This document shows positions 38,701 to 49,216 of a stretch of DNA of 64,000 bases, one piece after another; positions within the stretch are counted from its first letter, which is position 1; every line of letters begins with the position of its first letter. The notes below the pieces were generated by a model, which saw only the letters and a list, made by a program, of their open reading frames with translations, made no database searches and had not been told where the DNA came from. The translations under genes were made by a program, and so were the position numbers. Origin of the DNA: Nematostella vectensis (taxonomy: Eukaryota; Cnidaria; Anthozoa; Actiniaria; Edwardsiidae); assembly GCF_932526225.1 (NCBI RefSeq), contig NC_064046.1:3534001-3598000 (forward strand), written 5' to 3'.

Positions 38701-41664
38701 GTCATTTCGTCAACGCATTTGGAATACACCCTCTGGAAAAATTATACATGGCAGTCAATGACCTATTGGTCTGCAGATTTGTGATCATTATGGTTATGAT
38801 GACAATGTTGATTACCATGATGATGGGCGTGATGATGATGCTCATGATGTTGATGATGATAGGAGATGGTTATAGGTGATGATGGCGGATGTGAGGTTGA
38901 TGGACATGATGTTGATGGATGTGAAGGTGATGCTCATGATGTTGATGATGATTAAAGGAGATGGTTATAGGTGATGATGACGGATGTGATGTTGATGGAC
39001 ATGATGTTGATGGACGTGATGATGATGCTCATGATGTTGATGATGATTAAAGGAGATGGTTAAAGGGGTTGATGACGGTTGTGAGGTTGATGGACCTGAT
39101 GTTGATGGATGTAAAGGTGATGGTTATGATGTTGATGATAATTATTATGGTTATACACGATGATGATGGATGTGGTGATGCCAATGATGTTGATGATGGT
39201 TATAAGATGATGGTTATACATGATGACGATGGACATTATGTTGATTGATCTGATGATACTTAACACTTAATATACATAATAAATTACTTCCCTATACATT
39301 ATAGTATAATAGTAGCTTGTGTTAAAATAGGGGAGGGCATGGTCATTTTACAGCCGGCAGATATGCCGAGGCACCTCTGATGGCTGGCAAAGCTGCTGTT
39401 TTATCCAGGTTACTTAGGTTTACAATATCATAGGGAAGTAAATTCCATGTTCTTATTGCTCTAAGAAAAAAATAATAATTAAAGAAAGAATATTTGAGTG
39501 CAATTGTTTAAATCTAAGTGAGTGCCTCCAATTGAATTGATTTGTCAGAACGACACTGCTAGGAAGAGGACAAGCCACAACATTATTATAAAATTTATAC
39601 ATTAATACCATTTGATGGTAAAGTCTCCTTATTTCTAATGTGTCCCTGTTAAGCTGGCTGACAAGTTCAGATGATCTTGTTTGGTAGTTATAATTGTTGC
39701 AGACAAATCGAGCAGCATTCTAATGAACTTGCTCCAACTGCATAACATCTGTGTCAGTGTACGATGATTGTTATGATGTTGATGATGGTAGAGGTGATGA
39801 TGACACAATAATGATGATGATTGTGTCAGTTATGATGATGATGACAATGATAATACTGATCCCAGCAAAGGGTGGTGGTTGTGACACTAATGATGTTGAT
39901 GACTATGACTAAGAACAAAAATAATGCTGATGCTGATGATAAGGATTAATATCAACGAAAACAATAAACAGATATTATGATGATGCCATGAAAACAAGCA
40001 TAAGATCAAATAACATGACTTAATACCTGGGCATCAATGTGTTTTGCGAATGATTGTCTTCCACAGGAATGCTGAAAATAGAAAAATAACAATTTCTATT
40101 TTTCTGTAACATTGTGAAAAATATTTCTTGTAAAGACTAGAGGGTACCTGGCACAGAATCCCAAGTCTTGCTTTATCCTCCTGTGTGATCTGCTGGCTGT
40201 TATGAAAAGACAATCAATGGAATAATGGACGTTGATAGACAGTTTCACTTAGCACACAGCTTTCCAAAAAACAACAGAGTAAGGTTTAGCTGAGACCACT
40301 AGAAACTCTGAATTTTGCTTAATACATTTATGCAAATAAATGTAACAGAAAAATCACTATACATATATTATTTCTGGCTGTCATATAGGCAGATGATACT
40401 AACTTGAGAAATAGCACAACCCATGGTTTTGAAAACAAAATAATATAAATCTTGATGATTTCTTTGTTCATAAAGTATGATACCAGGCCCGCAGCCAGGA
40501 TTTTGGATGGAGGGGGGGTTCGTTTACCCATCTGTAGCGGACCATTTTCTCTTAGGAAGCTCGCCCTAGCAAGCATGGTACTCAACTTTTCTATATTAGA
40601 GCGGACCTTCCAGTCGAGTGGGGTGGTTCTTCCGAACCCCCCCCCCCCTCCCTGGCTATGGGCCTGGATACATACCTTTCTGAAAACATTTTTTCAACCA
40701 GGCCTTTAATGAATCCATCACTTTCAAGTTCAAACAGCTCTGTCTCATCATTGTAGTCACTGATGCCCTCTGTTGAAGATAAAACCAAAAATTACTTATG
40801 ATACTGCTTTATTATATTACCAAAATGTTTGGGATTTTATATTCAAATTTTTTATGTATTTTTTGTCAATCTATCTGTATTCACAGTTAACTGTGTAGCA
40901 TGTTTGTGGTTAGCATTATGCATTAATTTCATTTTTTTGGTTCCATGATTAATAACAAAATACTAGCTATAGAACTAGTTTAAACAGTGATATGAATTTA
41001 TTAGCTTTTCTAATATCTAAGCCCCTTGTGTGATGCATATGATGATTTCTTTAAACAGAATAGAATATTGCATGTCTCTCTGGGGTTAGGTAATACAAGG
41101 TATAATAGTCTAAACCCATTTAAAAGAAGTAATTGCATTTTTAATTGAATTGCTTGGATACAAAAAAGATCAGCAAAAATTTCAAATCCCATGTTGACAT
41201 TTTGGCCACAAATATTATAGAATATATTAAACGGCAATAAGAAGAAAGAAAAAGCAATTTACACTATTTAATAATACAAGATTTCACACAGAACCACTTC
41301 TTTATTTGAATCATGACCAAATAATCTAGGCAGTTTTTGCACGTTAAATAGTATCGATATGATTTTTTTAGAGCAATTTTTATAAATATGGAGTAAAAGT
41401 ATTCTTCTGGTATAATAATATCAAATACGCTCAAGCAGTAGAATAAAGGATAACGTGTTACCGTATAAAAACCTTTGTAAATGCAAGCTTAACTATTTCA
41501 ATGGAATATCGTGTAAGAGGAATGTTTTACTTAAAGTAAATACAAATATCAACAACGTCTAACAAGAACTCGCCAATAAAATACCATAAGCTTGGACATC
41601 AGGGCTTACACATCACTAGAGTACCTGGCTCACTCGAGCATGAGATGCTTTCAATCTTTTCCAT
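31777..41664 (-). CDS. KIAA0513: KIAA0513 orthologue
   Basis: Eleven coding exons in transcript order: 41664-41625, 40769-40676, 40196-40148, 40071-40027, 38732-38659, 36155-36073, 34605-34542, 33285-33211, 33092-33012, 32483-32389, 31922-31777; every junction is GT-AG and in phase, giving 281 residues. The protein follows vertebrate KIAA0513 throughout: an acidic [13 protein letters not shown] start, [57 protein letters not shown] then [32 protein letters not shown] and a proline/serine-rich tail. Human KIAA0513 is longer (about 410), mostly at the N-terminus. The family is cytosolic and poorly characterised, and is related to the SBF2-type domain of myotubularin-related proteins. Introns 6, 7 and 10 hold tandem arrays, intron 2 begins with a transposon, and intron 5 holds a gene on the other strand. 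Confidence 0.93.
31995..32335. repeat. ~24-bp tandem array in KIAA0513 intron 10
   Basis: Repeats of GGCAACCGTCTACACCCTCC-type units, about a dozen with variants. The open frames crossing it (Gly/Cys-rich) are by-products of the repeat. Confidence 0.9.
33335..34345. repeat. 16-bp satellite array in KIAA0513 intron 7
   Basis: Roughly sixty units of CGTGACCATACCCTGG with C/T, A/G and G/A variants arranged in longer patterns. The unit lacks a stop codon in all minus-strand frames, so long open frames appear across it. About 50 bp from the acceptor of exon 8, so the intron is dominated by satellite. Confidence 0.95.
34970..35470 (-). repeat. 50-bp tandem array built from the KIAA0513 exon-6 splice donor
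   Basis: About ten units with GTCTACCTGTGTCACTGAG spaced near 50 bp. On the gene strand each contains the last ~28 coding bases of exon 6 (TACTATCACGAGCTCAGTGA-like, encoding YYHELSD) followed by ACACAG/GTAGACC, the exon-6 donor, then GCAACTACGTGC. The real exon is 36155-36073. The array lies downstream in intron 6, now separated from it by the element at 35728-36047. Confidence 0.92.
35728..36049. mobile_element. CAGGCCCGTACC-family inverted-repeat element in KIAA0513 intron 6
   Basis: Ends CAGGCTCGTAATCAGG and CCTGGTTACGGGCCAG; TGAAG stands directly outside both ends, a 5-bp target duplication. Long C runs at 35757-35774 and 36002-36024. It inserted between exon 6 and its derived array. 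Confidence 0.8.
36753..37025 (+). CDS. Uncharacterised 90-codon ORF in KIAA0513 intron 5
   Basis: Open frame from the ATG at 36753: charged, soluble-looking ([43 protein letters not shown]). It lies 300 bp before the small four-exon gene on the same strand and could be its 5' exon (a GCG/GTAATG donor-like site is present near 36938) or a separate unit. No family was recognised; it may not be coding. Confidence 0.3.
   Translation: MSSLPKLKPSHLFIYDRFRDDDSGGAAMQDVTREFKIDLKDDGLGKYNISPIRELSKPNLPAVMEKLMQRHNETFYCTQIFFLKESPKTF
37342..38068 (+). CDS. Small unrecognised four-exon gene nested antisense in KIAA0513 intron 5
   Basis: Exons 37342-37520, 37647-37682, 37746-37784 and 37999-38068 read as one 107-residue frame. 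Each intron has GT-AG ends (GTAAAT, GTAAGC, GTGAGA donors; TTGAAG, TTCCAG, TTTTAG acceptors) and all three interrupt the codon after its second base (CG/G, CG/G, AG/A, all Arg). The protein has a short N-terminus, one membrane segment about residues 18-34 ([17 protein letters not shown]), then an Arg/Lys-rich tail containing [14 protein letters not shown] and SPRKRTSVRK, ending in two Cys and an acidic end. No family recognised. The start at 37342 is the first ATG of the frame with a fair context (AAAATGG), but an upstream exon is possible. Entirely between KIAA0513 exons 5 and 6 on the opposite strand. Confidence 0.55.
38398..38587. repeat. ACACTAC tandem array
   Basis: About 190 bp of alternating 7- and 9-bp units (CACTACA / CACTACACA) in KIAA0513 intron 5, close to exon 5. 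Confidence 0.95.
38795..39262. repeat. GATGATG-rich repeat region with ~120-bp higher-order units
   Basis: Degenerate GATGATGTTGATGG repeats arranged in longer units that contain AAGGAGATGGTTATAGGTGA, in KIAA0513 intron 4. A weaker GATGATG stretch recurs at 39.77-39.95 kb. Low-complexity ORFs here are not genes. Confidence 0.85.
39340..39760. mobile_element. Possible LINE-tail fragment
   Basis: Resembles the 3' region of CR1/L2-type elements in its GGAAGTAAATTCCATGTTCT and CTCCAACTGCATAACATC stretches, in KIAA0513 intron 4. No ORF; weak call. Confidence 0.3.
40484..40666. mobile_element. 183-bp CAGGCCCG-type element at the start of KIAA0513 intron 2
   Basis: Ends CAGGCCCGCAGCCAGGA and CCTGGCTATGGGCCTG, flanked by GATAC on both sides (40479-40483 and 40667-40671). 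The exon-2 donor GT is at 40675-40674, so the element begins at intron position +10 and its target duplication covers +5 to +9. Non-coding, with a C run. Confidence 0.88.
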
Positions 41665-42086
41665 GGTGTTCTTTAATCATTTCTCCAGAGGAGAGAAAGA
41701 AATGTGTCTGTTTACATTATTAGAGATGAAGTTTCAGGGTATAACCTTAAATACGAACTTGTTTCTCCCTCCGTCCATCACTTCTGCATTAAATTCCCTC
41801 GGGCATGAATATGCAGATGTTTTACGAATCACTTGTTTACATTCAAACAGGTGATTAGCTCGAGAGGCAGTAAAATATGCACTGAATTCATTCTGCGCAA
41901 ATTGCGCGCATTCATGTGTTTTCGTCCACCATCTTTGTTTACGAGTGGGCGTTCGATCGGAACTTGATCGGGAACCAATTAGATTTGTGTACTTTTTCCG
42001 ATCAATGATCGACTGTAAATACTACCCAGGTTACAGTTCGGTGGTAGCCCGCTTGGCAACGTCTTGTAAAAACAGAGAAAAGCAAA
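41665..42086. promoter_or_regulatory. Divergent promoter between KIAA0513 and DYNLRB
   Basis: The two start codons point away from each other and are 422 bp apart, so both promoters and 5'UTRs share this interval. The DYNLRB side is less AT-rich (GCGCATTCATGTG, CGATCGGAACTTGATCGG). No TATA box seen. Shared control is inferred from geometry. Confidence 0.6.
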
Positions 42087-43797
42087 ATGGTTGGTCAACA
42101 TTAGTTGACTTTTGACATGATTCCTCCTTTATTTTGGTAAAAAAATACCAATCTAACTCGTATGATGTTTGAATTGTATTTCAACAGTCTGAAGTCGAAG
42201 AAACATTGAAGAGAATTCAAGGCCACAAGGGCGTAATCGGGGTTATAATCGTCAACTCGGAAGGTAGATGCCATTTTGAATGTTGATGTCTTTATGTTTT
42301 TGTACCAGAAATGTGAACCTTTTGTCCAATCTGTCGTTTATCTAGGTATCCCTATCAGGACAACCCTGGATAACTCGACGACGGTACAATACACGGGTCT
42401 TATTCATCAGCTAACGATAAAAGCTCGCAGCACTGTAAGAGACATCGACCCTCAGGTAAAGTAAAGAAAAAATCGAATATTTTAGCTATAAAATCATACT
42501 CCAAAATCATATTACTGGGGGACTTAAAAATTGTGTTCTATCACTATTTCCGAAAATAGTACTTATATGGAATTTTATAAAATAACATTAATTGTATGTT
42601 ATTGTATGGAGCAAGGCTGACTCTCCCTGAAGTGTACTGCAGTGTACCCTTAAATTTGTATTATCCAGAACTCTGACACCACAGTCCACGGTTCTTCTTC
42701 TTAATATTTGTCGTTCTGTTAGCTCTCTACAGACTCAGCCAACAGTGTCTTGTGCCCCAAGCATTTCTTTACAGAGACCCCGGAAGCATTTTCTCTACTC
42801 CCATCTATTGCAACCTATCTATTCCCAGCTGTGTTCTCCTTGGATTCCCAAATCGTGTTAACCAAAAAAAAAATGGAATCCTGCATCCTGAAAAACCTGT
42901 TGTGGACCCTCCTTATAATAATGATAGATAACTTGCACTTAGCAGCTTCTTGACTTTTTGAATGCTCTTACACGTCAAGTTTTAACAGCAAAATGACAAC
43001 AAAAATATGTGTGCATCTGGCTCATAGTCAGACAGAGAAAGTCAAAGGTTTTGTCTCTCCTTGAGCATTTTTATATTGCTTGTTGACAAGACTGCCACCA
43101 AAAAGGTCGCATGAAAAGTTAGTGCAAGTCGCATATTGTCACCCTTTTCGTGAGGGTAATTGCCAATTTTGTCTGATGGACCACTGTGTCTAAGTGTTGT
43201 GGGTACCCTTTTCTGGTTTGCTGAGTTTGAAATATTAAAAAAAATACTTTACCAAGCAACAACATTAGATGTTTTTTTACACGGTTTTATTGTATCCACA
43301 GAATGACTTGACTTTTCTGAGGATCCGATCGAAAAAACATGAAATCATGGTTGCACCAGGTTTGTCAGAAATGTTGAACATTCGTGTTCTACTTATCAGT
43401 TCTTTGACGTATTCACTAAAAGCAGTATCACGTGAGCTTTATACTCATTCTCAATCATGCAGGCATTTGAGACCAAAATGATTGATGCCAATCAGTTTTG
43501 TGGGTTCAAACAAGCAAAGCATATACTTTTTGAACAGACAATTGGCTAAAAACATTGCACTCCAACAAGATCCCAAAAATTTTAAAACCTTAATAAAACG
43601 CAAGCTTTCAGCACCTTTTCAATTTCAGTAAAGTTTAAATGTTTGGATACTAAGATGTGCTTTTATTGCTAGAGTAAAAAAAAAGTGACTGTGAGATGCT
43701 TACATTGTCAAGTTGACCTCTATATTTATATTTATTTACTTTCATTTCAACAGACAAAGAATATTTGCTGGTGGTCATCCAGAACCCAACAGTTTAA
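42087..43797 (+). CDS. DYNLRB1: Dynein light chain roadblock (DYNLRB)
   Basis: Five coding segments: 42087-42089 (the ATG alone), 42188-42263, 42346-42455, 43302-43359, 43754-43797; GT-AG junctions in phase give 96 residues, exactly the family length. The roadblock/LC7 protein binds dynein intermediate chains in cytoplasmic dynein (and dynein-2) and helps couple cargo. Sequence landmarks: [74 protein letters not shown] and a stop after PTV. The first intron follows the start codon directly (ATG/GTTGGT), as in mammalian DYNLRB1. DYNLRB1 and DYNLRB2 cannot be told apart in a cnidarian; the symbol is the nearest match. Confidence 0.95.
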
Positions 43798-44008
43798 CAT
43801 GGAGTTCCCTACCTCTAACTCCAAAGATATTACTGCAGTAGTGTATTATAAGAGAACCCATTTCAGATTGTATTTGGTAAATGGTTGCGCAATTGTAATA
43901 TGTTAAGGTATTATTATTCAGGTCTGTTATTTGTGTCCATTCCACTCTTTCTGTCTACTTTGTATATTTAGTCACATTATAGATGTATGGTTTTTATTAT
44001 CCAGTTAC

Positions 44009-44014
44009 AATAAA
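44009..44014 (+). terminator. Polyadenylation signal of DYNLRB
   Basis: AATAAA lies 212 bp past the stop codon at 43797 and is followed by GT-rich sequence (TTGTTGTTGTGG near 44047), a standard arrangement for a 3' end. Confidence 0.6.
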
Positions 44015-44029
44015 TGGAGAAGTAATAAC

Positions 44030-45188
44030 ATGTGTTGAATCTTTATTTGTTGTTGTGGTAACATCCTTGTTTACCAGCATATGCTGAAGGGTGGTTTCCT
44101 CAGAAAGTATGTCCGAATATCTGTCTTCTTCATGCCTAAAAGGCACTTAAGGTCTCAGATAAAAAAAAGGTTGTCCTGCCCAAGAATAAAGATTAAATTA
44201 TTAACTCAAGTATTATGGGTAAGATGAAACCATGTAATATGGAAATGACAATTATTCTTTTTTCTCAATGTAGTCTACCAAATAAAAAAAAATATTTCTG
44301 GTATAAGGCACATGGAAAATGTTCAAAGAGTTTAGTAAACTCTTTGAAATTTGATTATTTACTCTCAGACAGTAAAAACATACTTTTTGATGGCCAAGAA
44401 GTGGCTGCCTTTTTGTGTTTAGTCTCTTCTGCGGCCATTCTTTATCAGTCACACTTACATGGTCAATTACAGTCACACATTGGAGCGTTGTATTACTGAC
44501 ACAAAGAACGGTTGCAGGTATCAATAAGTTGGTCACTCTGAATCATAATGCATGTAATCTTGACAACCTATTTGACTATCCTTCAAGGATGGGAGGGGGA
44601 GATGGGATAGTCTGCTATAAGTAGGGGGCCTAGTGCACCTCAAACTCCATACCAAATAAAAGATTAAGAAAAAACCCTGCCCCCACTTACCATTAGTTTG
44701 TTGTGAAAGTGGTTTAGATGTCTTTAATATACTTTAGATATTCATTTGAATCAAATTTATTGCACAAATAATTCAGAAAAATAATAACATCCTTTTGAGT
44801 ATTCAATTTGTATTTGGAATCTTTTGTCAGTTATTTACGATTTATATTTGCTCATACTGAAAAAAAATATTCTCATAAATATTGAATAAAAGTATTTAAT
44901 TAAATTAAATAAACATATTTTTATATAAAGCTTTTCAAAACTCATATCTAAATGTGGTTAATATTAAAATTTTAAACTAGCAAAATTTTATTATAATTTT
45001 TACAACAGCCTTTCAAAACTAATGTTTAAATGTGGTTAATTTTGTATTTAAAACTAGCCAAATTTTATTCTAATTTTCAAAATTGATATCCAAATGTTGG
45101 ATATCCAAAAATTGAATTCTAGCATAATAATTATTCTTATTTTTACTATATGATTATCCATGCTATATTATAAAGATTTAGCGCCACA
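44030..45188. other. Convergent intergenic region between DYNLRB and TMEM198
   Basis: No gene recognised. 44.93-45.08 kb contains a diverged ~100-bp AT-rich tandem duplication (AAATGTGGTTAAT and AAACTAGC recur). The TMEM198 3'UTR presumably occupies the right part. Confidence 0.45.
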
Positions 45189-47951
45189 TCAAACAGTGTG
45201 GTCAGCATTTAGGTGCACATCGCTTGAAGTCTGGTTACTTGTGTTGGACCCTGCTTGCCGATGTAGTAACTCTCTCATTTCTACGTCGTCTAGATCAGGG
45301 GCAGAGTAAAATGGGGATCCCATACGGTATCTCTTGTTGTATTGATCTGCGTTGAATGGTAATAAGCAACATAATATTAGCAATTAATAGGGATGCAATT
45401 TTTTTAAATTATAGTGATTTTTTAACCTTAATAAATATAGTATTGAATGTGTGATCATGCAAAAAAAAAAAACAATAAAAAAAAAAAAAACAACAACAAA
45501 AAAAACTAGTAAATGGTGCAAATAGACTAAACATGACTGACCTGCACCGATTGGATAATCATGGGACATTCTCCTCTCTAGATCACACAAAACTTAAGAC
45601 GTATTCATGATAAACACACGATAGTACAAGGCATGCACTATCATTTTAATCATTCCTTTACGGCACAATACAGACAAATCACTTATCAATTTATTTTTGC
45701 TTTTATAAAATGCCCAACAGCTTTATTTAAGTTCACACACAAAAACAACAATTATTATTAAGTAACATTAAGTTACCATGTCACAGATATAAACATGAAT
45801 TCTGATTATGCAACAGCTGTTTCATTTAACAAAAACTGAATTTGGAAGCATTCATCAATTTGCAAATAGTGCACAGACCTTATATATTAAATTTTTGGTT
45901 TGGATTTCCAATCAACATATTTGCACATAAAAACATTGCAATGAATTGGTACTAAATTACAGTGGTTCACACACAGTGTGAAAATATCTTTATCAAAATT
46001 GTATTTAAGTGCACAATACTTTAAAATATGTTGAAGTATTGCTTCTTTTATGAACGCATTACTGAAAGAGAATGTATAACAAAACTTTGCTGAACCTCCC
46101 CACTGTGATGAAGAGTCAGTGTGAAATCACACATTTTTAAAGTTAAACAAGTAAATTGAATAGTCTATTGTCGTCCCTCTTATGTATCATTCACAATCCG
46201 AGATTCACACAAGTCTGCTATGGTCGTCATTTCTTTGTCGATAGCGAAACCGGTGATGGCGCTCACCCTTTTTAGCCTTCATTTTTTCCTTGCCAGTTTT
46301 CAGGAACTGCACCAGTAGTCCAATGAAAGTCAATAAAGGCCACACCCCTAGGATAATCCATGAGAAAAAACAAGGTGTGTCTACAATGTCTAATAGGAAC
46401 ACCTTATTCCATGCATATATCATCATTAGGAAGTCCTCTATGAAATAGTCCACTCCTGCTGCTAGGAGAATACCGCCGAATGTGCAAGTTGAGATGATCA
46501 AGATAACACGCTTCCACCACACTGCCGCGCCAGCCATCAGAACAGCCACAGTAATAACCACCCCTAGTGGAATGGATATAGTGTTGTACTCTGCAAATAG
46601 TGTGGCAAAGCCTAACAAAAATGCCATTCCGATACAAATACCAGCAGATAACCCACTCACAAAAAGGCCACAAAACATGACAGTAGTGCAAAGGATCCCT
46701 GCAAAGATGCCGATGGCGGCTGTAATAAGTAGAGTGTATTCTATGCGAAGGTTACTCCTCTCTAAAGATATAAAGTAGGTAAGTATGGTTGCAGAGGTGA
46801 AACCCATCAGGAAAAGAGTGGTACGCTGATACTTGTAGCCTGAAAAATAAGAAGAAAACTTTAGGTATTGTTCAACTGTGGAAACAAGGTCTGCCACTGA
46901 GAGTAAATTAACTGAACTCAACTCATAACTCAAAATTGCATATTTCTTTCAAGATTAACTTGAAAAAAATCATAAATCTACCCCTAATTTTCCATGTATC
47001 ATGTTTTGGATAATGGATTTAGTGAACTTAAATATATGGGACATCTTTTGAAATCTAAGAAAAGCATTTTAGGACAAGAGGGTCCAATGTCACTGCTTCC
47101 TTTGCCAGTTCTCGTCACTTTTTATAATTCTTTAGTAAGGGGGGGGGGGGGGGGGGGGAGTTTCGCATGTTCAATAAATTGATTGCCAAAGAGTAGACAA
47201 TTGCTAACAGGGATTTTCTTGTTGCCTCCCCGAAACACACTCACTCAAGACACAAAATATTTGAATTTGTGAGAGTCAGTGAGATCTGCAAGGCCAGGAA
47301 ATTCCTCATTTGTTATTAAGCTCGAAAGTCGGAAACGAAGCATAAAAAAACGCACTCTTCTTCCTTATCAAAAACAAAGCAAAGAGGAAATTCTAATTTT
47401 CGCAGTCATAACATTGGTATATTTTGGTTATTTTTAGTCACACAAAAAGAACACAATACTTTGGTTATCTACTACTATCAGTTGGATGCCAGCACGAATT
47501 ATTTCAAAAGCCGAAAATAAGCCATTCCATTTCTAGAATAAGATATTCAATGTTCCTTCTGACCGCACAGAGCGATATAACGCGGCGACAATCAAACTCA
47601 TATTTGAAAACACACAAACAAAGCAGTCGATCTAGATTTGCTTAGAAATCTTAAATTCTTATCATTTTACAATGTAAGTAGTTGTTCGATGGGGGAAATC
47701 GAATGTGAGAACTCACCAACAAATAATTTGAACCCTCCAAGTAGAATACACAACACACATGCAATGGCCGGCCCATAGGTTATGGGGAATCTAAGATCTC
47801 TCCATTTACAGCTAAAAGGGATCGGTTTTGTATGGTTTTGGGTCGTGTTGGAACTTGTAGGGGCAATGGTGACGTTCTGTGTGGAGATCGAGTAAATAGA
47901 ATTCGCGAGCACCAGAAAATATATACACCATCTTTCCGTAGACGGAGCCAT
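45189..47951 (-). CDS. TMEM198: TMEM198-like multipass membrane protein
   Basis: Exons 47951-47717, 46839-46267, 45577-45542 and 45346-45189 join in phase to 333 residues. A signal peptide (about 1-23) precedes a lumenal Asn-rich segment with several N-glycosylation sites, then about seven hydrophobic segments: ITYGPAIACVLCILLGGFKLF across the first junction, LFLMGFTSATILTYF, TLLITAAIGIFAGILC, GLSAGICIGMAFLLGFATLF, LGVVITVAVLMAGAAVWW, TCTFGGILLAAGVDYFI and IILGVWPLLTFIGLLVQF. A basic cytosolic tail ends in DDVEMRELLHRQ. This is the TMEM198/DUF4203 layout; vertebrate TMEM198 has been linked to Wnt/LRP6 signalling. If the donor at 46266 is not used, the frame runs to a stop at 46205, giving an alternative basic C-terminus. 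The 5'UTR is split: acceptor at 47979, donor at 48616. Confidence 0.85.
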
Positions 47952-47977
47952 ACTTAATTACAAAGTCCCTTTCAGCG

Positions 47978-48617
47978 TCTGTGGAAAGAAAGGAATAATA
48001 AAATAAACCACGTCATCTATCGTAAGCCCTGGATTCATCACAGAGAACACGAGAATAGCGAGTCACAATAAATCTATCTTTACCGATTACTTCCGATCCT
48101 TCAAAATTCCCGATGAGATCTCAAAGTCGATTCGAGGGTCTTTGTAGCAAATCAAACACTTACTCAGCGTAAACGAGCTGTATCGTTATAAACAGCCGTA
48201 TTTCCCGAAACAAAAGGACTTATTTCTCCTCCATTTCTCTTTTAAGATATTAACCTTATGTACAGGATAAATTATTAACAAATTATCAAGACGATGACGG
48301 CGAGAGAACGCTAGTTTGACCCCAACGCGAAAAACAGTGCGGCAGTACATAGATAACCGCTAAAACAAGGAACACTTAACTCCAACAAAGGGTAGACTTT
48401 TTGTATGAAATCACATGGCAACGGTGTTATTTGATCTATATATTGTTCTCAGGGGACTTTATCTACTATAAATGTTCCCAAGATACCATGAATAATTTCT
48501 GAGATCTTACAAAACCCACACAGCTAGTAAGAAGCAATAATAAGAACAAGCTCCCACTTATATCAGTATTATATCTTCCTCGCAAAAGTGAAATGCGCAA
48601 ATTATGGACGACTCACC
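47978..48617 (-). other. TMEM198 5'UTR intron and noncoding first exon
   Basis: Just upstream of the start codon, TTTCCACAG/ACGCTG is a good acceptor (exon continues from 47978). About 640 bp further up, GATAATAG/GTGAGT is a strong donor ending at 48617. Together they suggest a noncoding first exon upstream of 48617. This exon and its flank are duplicated at 63.47-64.0 kb. Confidence 0.5.
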
Positions 48618-49020
48618 TATTATCACTGAGAAATGAAGAGTTTTCCTCCTACCATTTTATCGGGTTCATTTATGCTGAGATAATTTTGATATGGTCGCCA
48701 AGAACCAAACATCGACCAGATTTCAGGTTCTAGACACTCGCCGCCAAAGAAACAACTTATTCACATGACTAATTCGATAGATGTGATTGGTTACTGATTA
48801 TTCAACGGGATACTTTGGGGAAAAGGATGGGGGGGAGGGGGTCCCCTTTGCCGCTCTGATGAAGAGAAAATCGACTTGATTCATTTGCATGCATTTGCAT
48901 TGAATACGACTCATGGATGTTATATCGTTTGAACATATTAGCCTTAGTATCCTCAATTAAAATTTCACATTACATAAGATAAATAGTGGTTATTTGCCGG
49001 GTGGGAGGTCCGTATCGTGA
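48498..49020 (-). repeat. Promoter-region duplication, copy 1 (upstream of TMEM198)
   Basis: About 520 bp nearly identical, in the same orientation, to 63473-64000. Includes the putative first-exon donor GTGAGT of TMEM198, the GATGTGATTGGTTACTGATT segment with a CCAAT-box core on the minus strand, and the start of the element at 49007. A few indels and substitutions separate the copies. Confidence 0.88.
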
Positions 49021-49216
49021 TACCGTGACCGAGGTATTGAAAATACTGACCGAGGCCGAAGGCCTTTGCTTATTCCATTTGAATTAAATTATAATTGATC
49101 GCCAAGCGCGAACATATCTTTATCGAACTCGTTGTCCTAGCCGTCACCGTCGTCCTTGCTGAAGGTCCCTAGTATTTTCAAGGCCGAGGTCACGGTATTT
49201 CACGATACTGACCGAC
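49007..49216. mobile_element. ~210-bp inverted-repeat element
   Basis: GGTCCGTATCGTGATACCGT on the left is inverted on the right as ACGGTATTTCACGATACTGA, with AGTATTTTCA / TGAAAATACT inward. Non-coding MITE upstream of TMEM198. Confidence 0.75.

Noticed and set aside
46840-46933. ATG at 46933 as the start of the TMEM198-like protein
   Set aside because: The 31 codons before 46839 are intron: a strong TTTTTCAG acceptor lies at 46840 and exon 1 at 47717-47951 supplies the signal peptide in phase.
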